From positions 186,001 through 250,000 of the forward strand of contig JADIYA010000001.1 of NCBI GenBank assembly GCA_016705545.1: a stretch of DNA of 64,000 bases, given 5' to 3'. A model generated the notes under the pieces. The model was given only the letters and a program-made list of their open reading frames with translations. It searched no databases and was not told the DNA's origin. This stretch comes from Flavobacteriales bacterium (lineage in GTDB: Bacteria; Bacteroidota; Bacteroidia; Flavobacteriales_F; PHOS-HE28). The first letter of the stretch is position 1. The number at the start of each line of letters is the position of its first letter. Below are positions 50,088 to 57,794 of the stretch, in pieces. The position numbers and the translations under genes were made by a program.

Positions 50088-50552
50088 TCAGTTGAACGTG
50101 ATGGTTGATTGAGTGCTCTTGATGTCGGCGAGGGGCACGATGGTGGGCTCCTCGTCCAGTTTGGGCAGGCGGCCCTTCACCTTGCTGGGGTGCTGGATGC
50201 GCAGGCTGATGGAATTGCCGTTGAGGGCAGCAAGCTGCCCATGCAGCGCGCGCCCGTCGTGGAGGGTGATATCGACGATGCGGCCCACGTGCTTCTGGTA
50301 CTGGCGCATCACCTTGAAGGGACGGCCCATGCCGGGGCTGCTGAATTGCAGCTCGTAGGCATCGGCTTGCGGTCCGAGGTCGTCGCGCACAGCCTTGTTC
50401 AGCGCGGCCAGCTCGTTGAGGGTGATGGCGCGGTCGTCATCGACCTCCACCACCAGCTTGTTGCCGGGGCGCAGCTCCACGGCCACCAAGAAGTGCGTGG
50501 TGCCCTCCAGATGCCGTTCGACCAGTTGCTTCACGTGTGCTTCGGTAATCAT
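50088..50552 (-). CDS. rimP: Ribosome maturation factor RimP
   Basis: This encodes 154 residues from the ATG at 50552 (MITEAHVKQLVERHLEG). A longer reading through the leader would cross the terminator hairpin and promoter box and is rejected. The N-terminal domain has LVVEVDDDRAITLNELAALN, and the junction with the C-terminal SH3-like domain has YELQFSSPGMGRPFKVMRQY, a strong RimP signature. RimP assists 30S maturation. It heads the rimP-nusA-infB operon. Confidence 0.94.
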   Translation of the reverse strand: MITEAHVKQLVERHLEGTTHFLVAVELRPGNKLVVEVDDDRAITLNELAALNKAVRDDLGPQADAYELQFSSPGMGRPFKVMRQYQKHVGRIVDITLHDGRALHGQLAALNGNSISLRIQHPSKVKGRLPKLDEEPTIVPLADIKSTQSTITFN

Positions 50553-50580
50553 ATCCGCCTGTCCCTCAATGGCCTGGAAC

Positions 50581-50603
50581 AAAAAAGAGGGGCGGTCCCC
50601 TCT
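50581..50603 (-). terminator. Intrinsic terminator hairpin in the rimP leader
   Basis: On the minus strand AGAGGGG-ACCG-CCCCTCT is followed directly by TTTTT. This is a textbook intrinsic terminator. It lies downstream of the promoter box at 50628-50635 and upstream of the rimP ATG, so it may be an attenuator of rimP-nusA-infB. It may also end transcripts of the MORN gene, whose stop is about 100 bases upstream. Confidence 0.8.
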
Positions 50604-50627
50604 TCCTCTTCCGCCGACTTTCGGGTG

Positions 50628-50635
50628 CGAATGTA
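50628..50635 (-). promoter_or_regulatory. Promoter box TACATTCG for rimP-nusA-infB
   Basis: Read on the minus strand, TACATTCG matches TAnnTTYG. It lies 75 bases upstream of the rimP ATG, and the predicted leader contains the hairpin at 50581-50603. Confidence 0.5.
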
Positions 50636-50706
50636 GGGCGGGGGGCTGGAAGTTGAACAGGGCCTGTGTCGAGGGCGCAGGAGTTGGCAGTTGTCCGCAT
50701 TCCGCG

Positions 50707-52374
50707 TCACCTCCTTCCCCCCGGCACCGCACCTCCTCTTTGCTGCGGTTGTGCCTTAGGCTGCTCGGCCTTCTTGATCTGCCCGTCCTCGTACTCCACG
50801 GTCTTGGAGGGCTTGCCGCTGCGATCGTAAGTGGTCATGGTGCCGTGCAGACGGCCATTGAGGTAATTCATCTCCTGCACCACGCGGCCGCGCTGGTCGT
50901 ACACCTTGCACACGCCGTGCGGATCGCCGTTGAGCAATTCCTGCTCGCGCATCTTCACCCCGGCATCATCGAAGTAGATCCAAGTGCCTGTTGGGGTGCC
51001 ATTGGCGTAGAGCCCCTCGCTGATCGGTGTGCCATGCACGCTGTACGCGATCCAATGTCCGCTCTTCTTGCCTTCGTTGTAGCTGCCCTCCTCGCGAAGG
51101 CGCCCTCCGGTGATCTTGCCTTCGACGGGATCGAAGTAGAGTTTCCACGCGCCGTGCTTCAGGTCGTCTTGGAACCAGCCTTCGTAATCGGGACTGCCAT
51201 CAGGGAAGAAGCCCTTCCATAGGCCATTCATGCGCCCTTGCTTGAATGAGCCCTCCGTCTTCGGCTTGCCGTTCTCGAACCAGCTCTGCCATGGGCCTTC
51301 TTCCTTGCCGCTCACATAGGGTCCCTCCTGGAGCTTCTGTCCCTTCTCATAGCGCGTGGTCCAGGTGCCGGTCTTCTGGCCTGCGGCGAAGGCGCCCTTT
51401 TTCCAGAGTTGCCCACCCTCATAGAAGTAGACCCAATCGCCTTCCTCCTTATCGGCCATGAATGCGCCGGTGCTGCTCAATTGTCCATTGGGATACCAGA
51501 ACTTCCACACGCCCTCACGCAGGTCTTCTTTGAAGGGGCCGCTCATCTCGGGTTTGCCTTTCGATGAGTACCAGGTCCACAGGCTGTCCTTCTTATCGTG
51601 CTTGTGCCAGCCGGTGACATCGATGCTGCTATCGGGCCGGTAAACGGTGTAAGTGCCGTGCAGCTTGCCCGTGTGGTAACCGGTTGTCTTCTCCGGCTTG
51701 CGCGCGCTGGAGAACCAATTCCATTCGCCATGGCGCAAGCCGCCGGTGCAGGGGCCTTGCACCTTGATGTTGCCCGCCGGCCAGTATTCGGTCTGCACAC
51801 CATCGGGCACCCCGGCGGTGTAGCGCTTCTCTTCGCTGATGGTGCCGCTGGGGAAGTAGGTGCGCACGAATCCGTCGCCCTTGGTCACGGTTTGCGCGCC
51901 GTCATGGTCCCACGCATCGATGACCACTGCGACCCCGAGGCTCCACCGCTCTTTCAGCATGGGCTTGCCATCGGCATAGAAATATTCCCATGGACCTTCC
52001 TTCACCCCCTTCTTGTACATGCCGCGCTCCATCACCTGGCCGTTGGCGTAGTAGCTGGTGATGGTACTGTCCTGCACGCCGCGCCGCATGAAGCCGTCGT
52101 GCTGCAATTGGGGAATGCCAGCCCCGGGCAACGATCCAGGGTAGTAGATCCGCACCCGACCATTGCGCTCGCCCGCTCGGAACTCGCTTTGCTCCACGAG
52201 CCGCCCATCGCGGTCGTAGAACTTCCACTCGCCCCATTCACGGCCGTTCACCATAAGGCCCTCACTCTTCTTCTGGGTCTTCTTGGCGTCCCAGTGATCG
52301 ACATAGGGCTCGGCGCCTTGCGGGAAGGCGAGGTTCGAAAGGCAAAGGCAGATGAACAGCAAGAGCGAACGCAT
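50707..52374 (-). CDS. MORN/YwqK-type repeat protein, exported
   Basis: This encodes 555 residues from the ATG at 52374; a signal peptide (SLLLFICLCLSNLAFPQG) follows directly. A longer reading lacks a signal sequence and crosses the promoter box. The mature protein consists of more than 15 repeats of about 22-25 residues with the pattern GxWxxYxxxGxxxxxGxY. Examples are GPWEYFYADGKPMLKERW, GEWNWFSSARKP, GVWKFWYPNGQL and GTWTTRYEKGQKLQEGPY. These are MORN/YwqK-like beta-hairpin repeats. The last 20 or so residues are Lys/Gln/Arg-rich. Database labels for such proteins often say 'antitoxin', but nothing here supports that. The function is unknown; a surface or periplasmic location is likely. 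Confidence 0.85.
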   Translation of the reverse strand: MRSLLLFICLCLSNLAFPQGAEPYVDHWDAKKTQKKSEGLMVNGREWGEWKFYDRDGRLVEQSEFRAGERNGRVRIYYPGSLPGAGIPQLQHDGFMRRGVQDSTITSYYANGQVMERGMYKKGVKEGPWEYFYADGKPMLKERWSLGVAVVIDAWDHDGAQTVTKGDGFVRTYFPSGTISEEKRYTAGVPDGVQTEYWPAGNIKVQGPCTGGLRHGEWNWFSSARKPEKTTGYHTGKLHGTYTVYRPDSSIDVTGWHKHDKKDSLWTWYSSKGKPEMSGPFKEDLREGVWKFWYPNGQLSSTGAFMADKEEGDWVYFYEGGQLWKKGAFAAGQKTGTWTTRYEKGQKLQEGPYVSGKEEGPWQSWFENGKPKTEGSFKQGRMNGLWKGFFPDGSPDYEGWFQDDLKHGAWKLYFDPVEGKITGGRLREEGSYNEGKKSGHWIAYSVHGTPISEGLYANGTPTGTWIYFDDAGVKMREQELLNGDPHGVCKVYDQRGRVVQEMNYLNGRLHGTMTTYDRSGKPSKTVEYEDGQIKKAEQPKAQPQQRGGAVPGGRR

Positions 52375-52378
52375 GGTG

Positions 52379-52386
52379 CGAATGTA
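52379..52386 (-). promoter_or_regulatory. Promoter box TACATTCG, 4 bases before the ATG
   Basis: On the minus strand TACATTCG is followed by CACC and the ATG at 52374, the same 4-base spacing as at 2194, 32673 and 37694. It decides the start of the MORN-repeat gene. Confidence 0.55.
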
Positions 52387-52533
52387 TCCGGGTGCTACGG
52401 CGCCGATTCGGTCGAGGCCAACAAATCCCCACAACGCACGTCTGATGGCGAACCGTGCGCGTAGGCCCGTGTTCCTTCATGACGGACATAAGGCCAAGGG
52501 CCATTGCCTTGCCTTCTAACTTGCGCCACGAAC

Positions 52534-54471
52534 ATGCAGAAGAAGACCATTGTGCTAGCTACTGCGGCGCTGCTGGTGCTGCTGCTCTCGGCGTGGGACT
52601 TCGCCATGCGTCCCATGCTCGGCCCGCACGGCCGCTTGGAACTCTCGCTGCTGAGAAGCGCTGACAGCCTGCCCGTGATCATTGGCACGTACTTCACCAC
52701 TGCAGGGCGCTGCGCCGGTTGTCACGGACGCGACCTGCAGGGCATCGCCAGCATCGATGGCCAGGGACGTGATGTGAACGTGGTGGACGATTGGCGCAGC
52801 ACCATGATGGCCAACAGCGCGCGCGACCCCTTCTTTCGCGCCAAAGTGCGGCACGAATCGCTGGTGAACCCGGCGCACGCCGATTCGCTCCAGAACAAAT
52901 GCTTGGGGTGCCATGCGCCCTTGGGAATGCATGAGGAGCGCCTGCTCGGCCACGACCTCTTCACGCTGGCACACCTCGACACCAGCCGACTTGGCATGGA
53001 TGGCGTGAGCTGCCTGAGCTGCCACATGCAGAGCGAGGCCACCGCCGGCAGCTTCTTCAGCGGCGAATTGCAGTTCGATTCGGCGCGCGTGTACGGGCCG
53101 TACAGCGACGACCAGATCAACCCGGCCATCATGCAGTTCTTCGTGCGCTTCACGCCGGGCTTCGGCAGCCACATCGTGAACAGCAAGGTGTGCGCTGGTT
53201 GCCACACGTTGATCACCGAGACCGCCGACCTGGAAGGCAACCTCACCGGCGACCGATTCGTGGAGCAGGCCACCTACCACGAATGGCTGAACAGCGTCTA
53301 CAGCGCCAACGGCACGCAGTGCAACACCTGCCACATGCCGCGCATCAACGACGGCATCCTGCTCGCAGCAGAGTATCCCTTCCTGAATCCGCAATCGCCC
53401 TTCGGCCTGCATCACTTGGTGGGCGGCAACGAGCACATGCTGCGCCTGCTGAAACAGAACAAGGATGCGCTGGACATACCCGCCACGGAGCTGCAGTTCG
53501 ACAGCACCATCACGCGCACGCAGCGCATGCTCCGGCACCACACGCTCGATGCCTCGCTTTCCCTGCTCGACCGCACCAGCGATACGGCCTACTTCGCGCT
53601 GCGCTTGGAAAACAAGGCTGGCCACCGCTTCCCCAGCGGCTATCCGTCCCGCCGCGCCTTTGTGGAATTCATCGTGCTAAGCCTTGAAGGCGATACCGTT
53701 TTCAAGAGCGGGGTACTGAACAGCGCCGATGAAGTGGAAGGCCACGATGCGCCCTACGAGCCGCACCACGACGTGATCACCAGCGGCGGCCAAGTGCAGA
53801 TCTACGAGATGGTGATGGGCGATGTGAATGGCGATGTGACCACGGTGCTCGAACGCGCCAAGGACCCGATCAAGGACAATCGCCTCGCGCCCGTTGGATT
53901 CACCAGCACGCACTTCGCCTACGACACCACACGCGTGGCCGGCGTGCCCGCGAGCGACATCGATTTCAACCGCAATGCCTTCGGCGAAGAAGGAACTGGC
54001 GCTGATATCGTGCGTTACCATGTGCCCATCAGCGGAGTGAACGAAGGTCTGCACGCCTTCGCACGCGTGTGGTACCAGCCTGTGCCGCCAGCTTGGAATG
54101 AGGAGATGTTCAGCCACGATCATCCGGAGATCAACAGCTTCCGCGACATGCTCGAGGCGAGTGACCGGTCACCCTCTCTTGTGGCCACCGATTCGCTCTT
54201 CCTGGGTCCGGCGGGCATTGAAGCACCTGCGCGCGATCGGGTGCGCGTGGCGCCGAACCCTACAAGCGATGGCTGGGTAACGATCACCGCAGTGGGCGCG
54301 AAGCGCATCATGCTCGTGGCTATTCACGACGCTCGCGGAGCACAGGTGCTTGTGGCGCCTCAGCGCCTCACCGATGGTGTGCGTGTACGCTTGCCAGATG
54401 CATCAGGCACCTACTTCATCCGCATGCGCATCGATGGCGACGAGGTGATCAAGCGCGTGCTGCGGCCATGA
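52534..54471 (+). CDS. Pentaheme cytochrome c with T9SS C-terminal domain
   Basis: This encodes 645 residues from the ATG at 52534; an in-frame TTG ten codons earlier is not used. The N-terminus is a signal sequence (KTIVLATAALLVLLLSAWDF). Five c-type heme motifs are visible, all in the first half: CAGCH, CLGCH, CLSCH, CAGCH and CNTCH. A beta-rich domain with Phe/Pro-rich segments follows (HRFPSGYPSRRAFVEF). The last 80 residues begin VAPNPTSDGWVTI and end with a lysine/arginine-flanked strand, as in type A T9SS sorting domains. The protein is predicted to be carried through the outer membrane and could move electrons at the cell surface. It starts a chain of overlapping genes. Confidence 0.88.
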   Translation: MQKKTIVLATAALLVLLLSAWDFAMRPMLGPHGRLELSLLRSADSLPVIIGTYFTTAGRCAGCHGRDLQGIASIDGQGRDVNVVDDWRSTMMANSARDPFFRAKVRHESLVNPAHADSLQNKCLGCHAPLGMHEERLLGHDLFTLAHLDTSRLGMDGVSCLSCHMQSEATAGSFFSGELQFDSARVYGPYSDDQINPAIMQFFVRFTPGFGSHIVNSKVCAGCHTLITETADLEGNLTGDRFVEQATYHEWLNSVYSANGTQCNTCHMPRINDGILLAAEYPFLNPQSPFGLHHLVGGNEHMLRLLKQNKDALDIPATELQFDSTITRTQRMLRHHTLDASLSLLDRTSDTAYFALRLENKAGHRFPSGYPSRRAFVEFIVLSLEGDTVFKSGVLNSADEVEGHDAPYEPHHDVITSGGQVQIYEMVMGDVNGDVTTVLERAKDPIKDNRLAPVGFTSTHFAYDTTRVAGVPASDIDFNRNAFGEEGTGADIVRYHVPISGVNEGLHAFARVWYQPVPPAWNEEMFSHDHPEINSFRDMLEASDRSPSLVATDSLFLGPAGIEAPARDRVRVAPNPTSDGWVTITAVGAKRIMLVAIHDARGAQVLVAPQRLTDGVRVRLPDASGTYFIRMRIDGDEVIKRVLRP

Positions 54472-55256
54472 GCCTCACGCTCGGCTCCATCCACATCTAC
54501 CCGATCAAATCGCTCGGCGGCTTCGCGGTGGAAGAAGCGCACATGACCGATCGCGGCTTCGCGAACGACAGGCGTTGGATGCTGGTGGATGCGGAAGACC
54601 GCTTCATCTCCCAGCGTGAAGTGCCCGCAATGGCATGCTTGCATTGCGCTCCATCGCCAAATGGATTCACCGTGACCGATGTGCGCGATGGCGACCGCAT
54701 CAAACTTCCATGGACGTTGGATGAAGGCGAGGGGAAACGTGCGCAGGTTTGGAACGACTCCGTGGACGTGCTGCACGCGCCGATACCGATGAGTGCTTGG
54801 TTCGCGCAGAAGCTCGGCATCGCCTGCTCATTGGTCTTCATGCCGGATGCGGCGCATCGGCCCGTGGATGCGACGTATGCGAGCGGCGGCACCTCGCTCA
54901 GCGATGGCTTCCCCTACCTGATCCTATCGCAAGCCTCGTTGGATGAACTGAACAGTCGCCTCGTATCGCCTTTGCCGATGGACCGGTTCCGGCCCAATCT
55001 GATGATCGCCGGCGGCGCGCCATTCCAAGAGGACGCATGGAAGAGCATCGCCATCGGTGCTGCACGCTTCAACCTTGTGAAACCGTGTGCGCGTTGCGTG
55101 ATCACCACCACCGACCAGCGAACGGGCGAGCGCGGGAATGAGCCGTTGCGCACGCTGGCCGGTTATCGCCATGTGAATGGGAAAGTGATGTTCGGGATGA
55201 ATGCTATGGGCCTGGCAGGTGATGTGGTGCGCGTGGGCGATCTTGTCGCCCCGTGA
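54468..55256 (+). CDS. MOSC-domain protein (YcbX/mARC-like)
   Basis: This encodes 262 residues. The N-terminal MOSC-associated beta-barrel shows IHIYPIKSLGGFAVEEAHM and DRRWMLVDAEDRFISQRE. The MOSC domain has FRPNLMIAGGAPFQEDAWKS and the molybdenum-cofactor cysteine motif KPCARCVITTTDQ, with Cys207 and Cys210. Relatives reduce N-hydroxylated compounds with a molybdenum cofactor and an electron donor. The ATG overlaps the cytochrome stop (ATGA), suggesting translational coupling, but no reductase partner is next to it. Confidence 0.9.
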   Translation: MSLTLGSIHIYPIKSLGGFAVEEAHMTDRGFANDRRWMLVDAEDRFISQREVPAMACLHCAPSPNGFTVTDVRDGDRIKLPWTLDEGEGKRAQVWNDSVDVLHAPIPMSAWFAQKLGIACSLVFMPDAAHRPVDATYASGGTSLSDGFPYLILSQASLDELNSRLVSPLPMDRFRPNLMIAGGAPFQEDAWKSIAIGAARFNLVKPCARCVITTTDQRTGERGNEPLRTLAGYRHVNGKVMFGMNAMGLAGDVVRVGDLVAP

Positions 55257-56041
55257 TCCATTCCATCCTCTCCGACAAGGCCACGCGCCTCTTCCTGATC
55301 CTGGGCGGCTTCTTCGTGGCCAACGCGCTCTTGGCCGAGATGATCGGTGTGAAGCTCTTCCAGCTGGAGAGCCTCTTCGGCGCAGCAAAGGCCGACTTCA
55401 CGCTGCTCGGGCAGGAGGGCATGAGCTTCGTGCTCAGCGTTGGCGTGCTGCCCTGGCCCATCGTCTTCATCATGACCGATGTGGTGAATGATTACTACGG
55501 CGTTCGCGGCGTTCGCTTCCTCACGCTGCTCACCGCGGCGCTGATCGCCTTCGGGTTCATCGTCATGTGGCTCGCCATCGGCATGCCGCCTGCCGATTTC
55601 TGGGTGGGCATGAATGCCGATCAAGGCGTGCCCGACATGCAAGCGGCCTTCTCGGGGATCTTCGGGCAAGGCATGAACATCATCCTCGGCTCGCTCGCGG
55701 CCTTCGTGGCAGGGCAGCTGGTGGATGCCTTCACGTTCAGGCGAATCAAGCGCATCACCGGTGATCGACGCATATGGCTGCGCGCCACCGGGAGCACGCT
55801 CATCAGCCAGCTCATCGATAGCGTCGTGGTCACCTATGTCGCCTTCTGGGTGATGCGAGACGACTTCAGCTTCGCGCGCTGCACGGCCATGGTGCTCACC
55901 GCCTACTCGTATAAGTTCCTCGTTGCGCTCCTGAGCACACCGGTCGTGTACCTCGCCCATGCGGGAGTGGAACGGTACCTTGGCGCCGAGCGAGCAGCAG
56001 CCATGCGTGCGGCTGCGCTGCGAGCGCGCGAAGACCAATGA
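55253..56041 (+). CDS. Queuosine-precursor transporter family (YhhQ/VUT) membrane protein
   Basis: This encodes 262 residues starting with GTG at 55253, overlapping the previous stop by GTGA. It has about six predicted membrane helices (for example ATRLFLILGGFFVANALLAE, LTLLTAALIAFGFIVMWLAI, IILGSLAAFVAGQLVDAFTF). The motif VFIMTDVVNDYYGVRGVRFL and the region GSTLISQLIDSVVVTYVAFW are typical of the YhhQ (DUF165) family, which imports queuosine precursors such as preQ0 or preQ1. The C-terminus is an Ala/Arg-rich cytosolic helix. No queuosine synthesis gene is nearby. Confidence 0.88.
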   Translation: MIHSILSDKATRLFLILGGFFVANALLAEMIGVKLFQLESLFGAAKADFTLLGQEGMSFVLSVGVLPWPIVFIMTDVVNDYYGVRGVRFLTLLTAALIAFGFIVMWLAIGMPPADFWVGMNADQGVPDMQAAFSGIFGQGMNIILGSLAAFVAGQLVDAFTFRRIKRITGDRRIWLRATGSTLISQLIDSVVVTYVAFWVMRDDFSFARCTAMVLTAYSYKFLVALLSTPVVYLAHAGVERYLGAERAAAMRAAALRAREDQ

Positions 56042-56562
56042 GCGATTCGGTCATCATTGAGCCCATCACCAAGGACGACCACTTCGGCCTGTTCAAGCTC
56101 ATCGACCGCGAGCGCGCGCGCCTGCAGCCCTACTTCCCCGTGACCTGCGCCCATTGCACGGATCCACGGGCCACGCGCAGCTACATCAAGGATATGCTGG
56201 CCCGCTCGAAGAAGCGCGAGTACTTCTGCTTCGCGATGCGCGATTACGAGGGCGGGGAGCCCATCGGCCTGGTGTACCTCAAGGAATTCGACTGGACGGT
56301 GCCGCGCTGCGAGACCGCCTACTTCATCAGCGCGATCTACGAGGGCAAAGGCATCACCACCATGGGCGTGATGTGGGCGGTGGATTTCGCGTTCACGCAA
56401 CTGGGCATGGAGAAGGTGCTGGCCCGCGTGGATCCGGAGAACATCGGCAGCTGCACGGTGCTGGAGCGCTGCGGCTTCGAGCGTGAGGGCATCATGCGCC
56501 GCGATTACCGAACGGCTGATGGGCGCCTGCTCGATCTGGCGATGTACAGCGTGCTGCGCTAA
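56038..56562 (+). CDS. GNAT-family acetyltransferase (RimJ/RimL type)
   Basis: This encodes 174 residues. The overall pattern is RimJ/RimL: FGLFKLIDRERARLQPYFPV, the acetyl-CoA loop EGKGITTMGVMWAVDFAFTQ, and EKVLARVDPENIGSCTVLER followed by CGFEREGIMRRDYR. The substrate is unknown; relatives acetylate N-termini or small molecules. The ATG overlaps the transporter stop (ATGA). The 3' end overlaps the convergent diheme cytochrome gene by four bases (CTAA). Confidence 0.9.
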   Translation: MSDSVIIEPITKDDHFGLFKLIDRERARLQPYFPVTCAHCTDPRATRSYIKDMLARSKKREYFCFAMRDYEGGEPIGLVYLKEFDWTVPRCETAYFISAIYEGKGITTMGVMWAVDFAFTQLGMEKVLARVDPENIGSCTVLERCGFEREGIMRRDYRTADGRLLDLAMYSVLR

Positions 56563-57551
56563 GAACCGGTCGGCGCAGGAGTCCACTTCTCTGGACGGCC
56601 GGCCACGGGCGGCAATGCGCGCAGATAATCATAGATCGCGCCCAGGTCCTCTTCGGTCATGTTGGCGTACATCATCCAGGGCATCACGGTCTGGAAGTCG
56701 CCAGCCTGCCAGTCGACCTTGGGCGGCGCGTAGCTGCTGTCCGCATATTGCTTGAAGCGTGCGATGAAGGTGGCCTTGTCCCAGGCGCCGATGCCGTCGG
56801 TGGGATGTGGGGTGATATTGGAGGATCGCACGATGGCGCCGTTGGGCAAGTTGAAGACGAAATCGCCCGCGAAGGGCTTTCCGATCTTCTTCCCTTTCTC
56901 TGATTTCGTATGGCATTCAGCGCATGCGCCAGCGTTCACCACATACTCGCCGTACGCCCGGTCTCCAGGCTCGGGCCGAATCATGGGTGCGGCGGGAGCA
57001 GGTATGGTGCGCATGATGAGGTTGACCGGGAAGTCGATCACGCTGGCCGGATAGGGCTGCGTCTCAATGGGGTCGAGTGTGCGGAGGTAGGCGATGATGC
57101 TGTGGACATCCTCCGTCGCCAGTTTGTTGTAGTTCCCGTACGGCATCACCGGGAAGAAGGGGTGGCCGTCCTTGCTGATACCGCTGGTGATGGCGCGATA
57201 GAGTTCGCCGTCGCTCCAATCCTTGACGGCGAAAGGCGTGATATTCTTCGAATAGAACTCGCCGGGGAACTGCATGGTGCGATCGAACTTCTCGCCCCCG
57301 CCGCCGAAGCTGCCCGGCTTCAGCGGGCCGGCGAAGAGGTCCCAGTCACGCGTGCTGTGGCAATCCATGCAAACGCACAGGCTGTTAGCCAGGTATCGGC
57401 CGCGCTCGATCCGCTCGGGCGTGAGTTCCACCTTAAGGTCAGCAGGCGCATCCACATCGGGTAGCGCGGTGCTCACGTAAAGGGCAGCGCCACCAGCGGC
57501 GAGCGCGATGAGCAGCACAAGCAAGCCAAGGATCCGAAGCAAGCTTTTCAT
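56559..57551 (-). CDS. Diheme cytochrome c
   Basis: This encodes 330 residues. An N-terminal hydrophobic helix (LRILGLLVLLIALAAGGAAL) anchors or exports it. Two c-type heme motifs are present, CMDCH in the first domain and CAECH in the second. Each domain has downstream Met-containing segments (VMPYGNY, VMPWMMYANM) that could supply axial ligands. The layout resembles diheme subunits of alcohol dehydrogenase-type or thiosulfate-type electron carriers; the partner is not shown. The promoter box TAGATTCG lies 21 bases upstream, inside an inverted repeat. Confidence 0.9.
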   Translation of the reverse strand: MKSLLRILGLLVLLIALAAGGAALYVSTALPDVDAPADLKVELTPERIERGRYLANSLCVCMDCHSTRDWDLFAGPLKPGSFGGGGEKFDRTMQFPGEFYSKNITPFAVKDWSDGELYRAITSGISKDGHPFFPVMPYGNYNKLATEDVHSIIAYLRTLDPIETQPYPASVIDFPVNLIMRTIPAPAAPMIRPEPGDRAYGEYVVNAGACAECHTKSEKGKKIGKPFAGDFVFNLPNGAIVRSSNITPHPTDGIGAWDKATFIARFKQYADSSYAPPKVDWQAGDFQTVMPWMMYANMTEEDLGAIYDYLRALPPVAGRPEKWTPAPTGS

Positions 57552-57560
57552 GGGAGGGTA

Positions 57561-57597
57561 GGTTTGGTCGAACGAATCTAGCAGAATCGACCAAACC
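57561..57597. promoter_or_regulatory. Inverted repeat framing the diheme cytochrome promoter
   Basis: GGTTTGGTCGA (57561-57571) and TCGACCAAACC (57587-57597) are perfect 11-bp arms separated by 15 bases. The promoter box of the cytochrome gene (57573-57580) lies inside the spacer. This is a good candidate for a dimeric regulator-binding site controlling the cytochrome gene. Confidence 0.5.
57573..57580 (-). promoter_or_regulatory. Promoter box TAGATTCG for the diheme cytochrome gene
   Basis: On the minus strand TAGATTCG lies 21 bases upstream of the ATG at 57551 and matches TAnnTTYG. It is enclosed by the 11-bp inverted repeat. Confidence 0.5.
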
Positions 57598-57620
57598 CTT
57601 CCGCGTGCGATCTTTCCGGC

Positions 57621-57794
57621 GTGCCCGCGAAGAAGCGCATCACCAAGAAGGAGCTCGACGCCATCGAGCGCTCAGCCAAGCGCGAGGCCCAGAAAGCCGC
57701 CGGCGCTCTGGATGGGCGCTACCGCCCGCGCGTGGTGAAGAGCAAGAAGGGCTATGCGCGGAAGCCGAAGCACCCGCCAGCAGAAGAGGCCTGA
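57621..57794 (+). CDS. Small basic protein of unknown function
   Basis: A 57-residue reading frame starts with GTG at 57621 (VPAKKRITKKELDAIERSAK) and runs to the TGA that forms TGATCA with the stop of the AIM24 gene. The product is rich in Lys, Arg and Ala and looks helical, then extended and basic (RYRPRVVKSKKGYARKPKHP). It has the composition of a nucleic-acid- or ribosome-associated small protein. I do not recognise it. GTG start use and the absence of a clear promoter keep confidence moderate. Confidence 0.5.
   Translation: MPAKKRITKKELDAIERSAKREAQKAAGALDGRYRPRVVKSKKGYARKPKHPPAEEA

Noticed and set aside
50707..52374. Interpreting the YwqK-repeat protein as an antitoxin of a toxin-antitoxin pair
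   Set aside because: It has a signal peptide and no adjacent toxin gene; the label is a database convention for the repeat.
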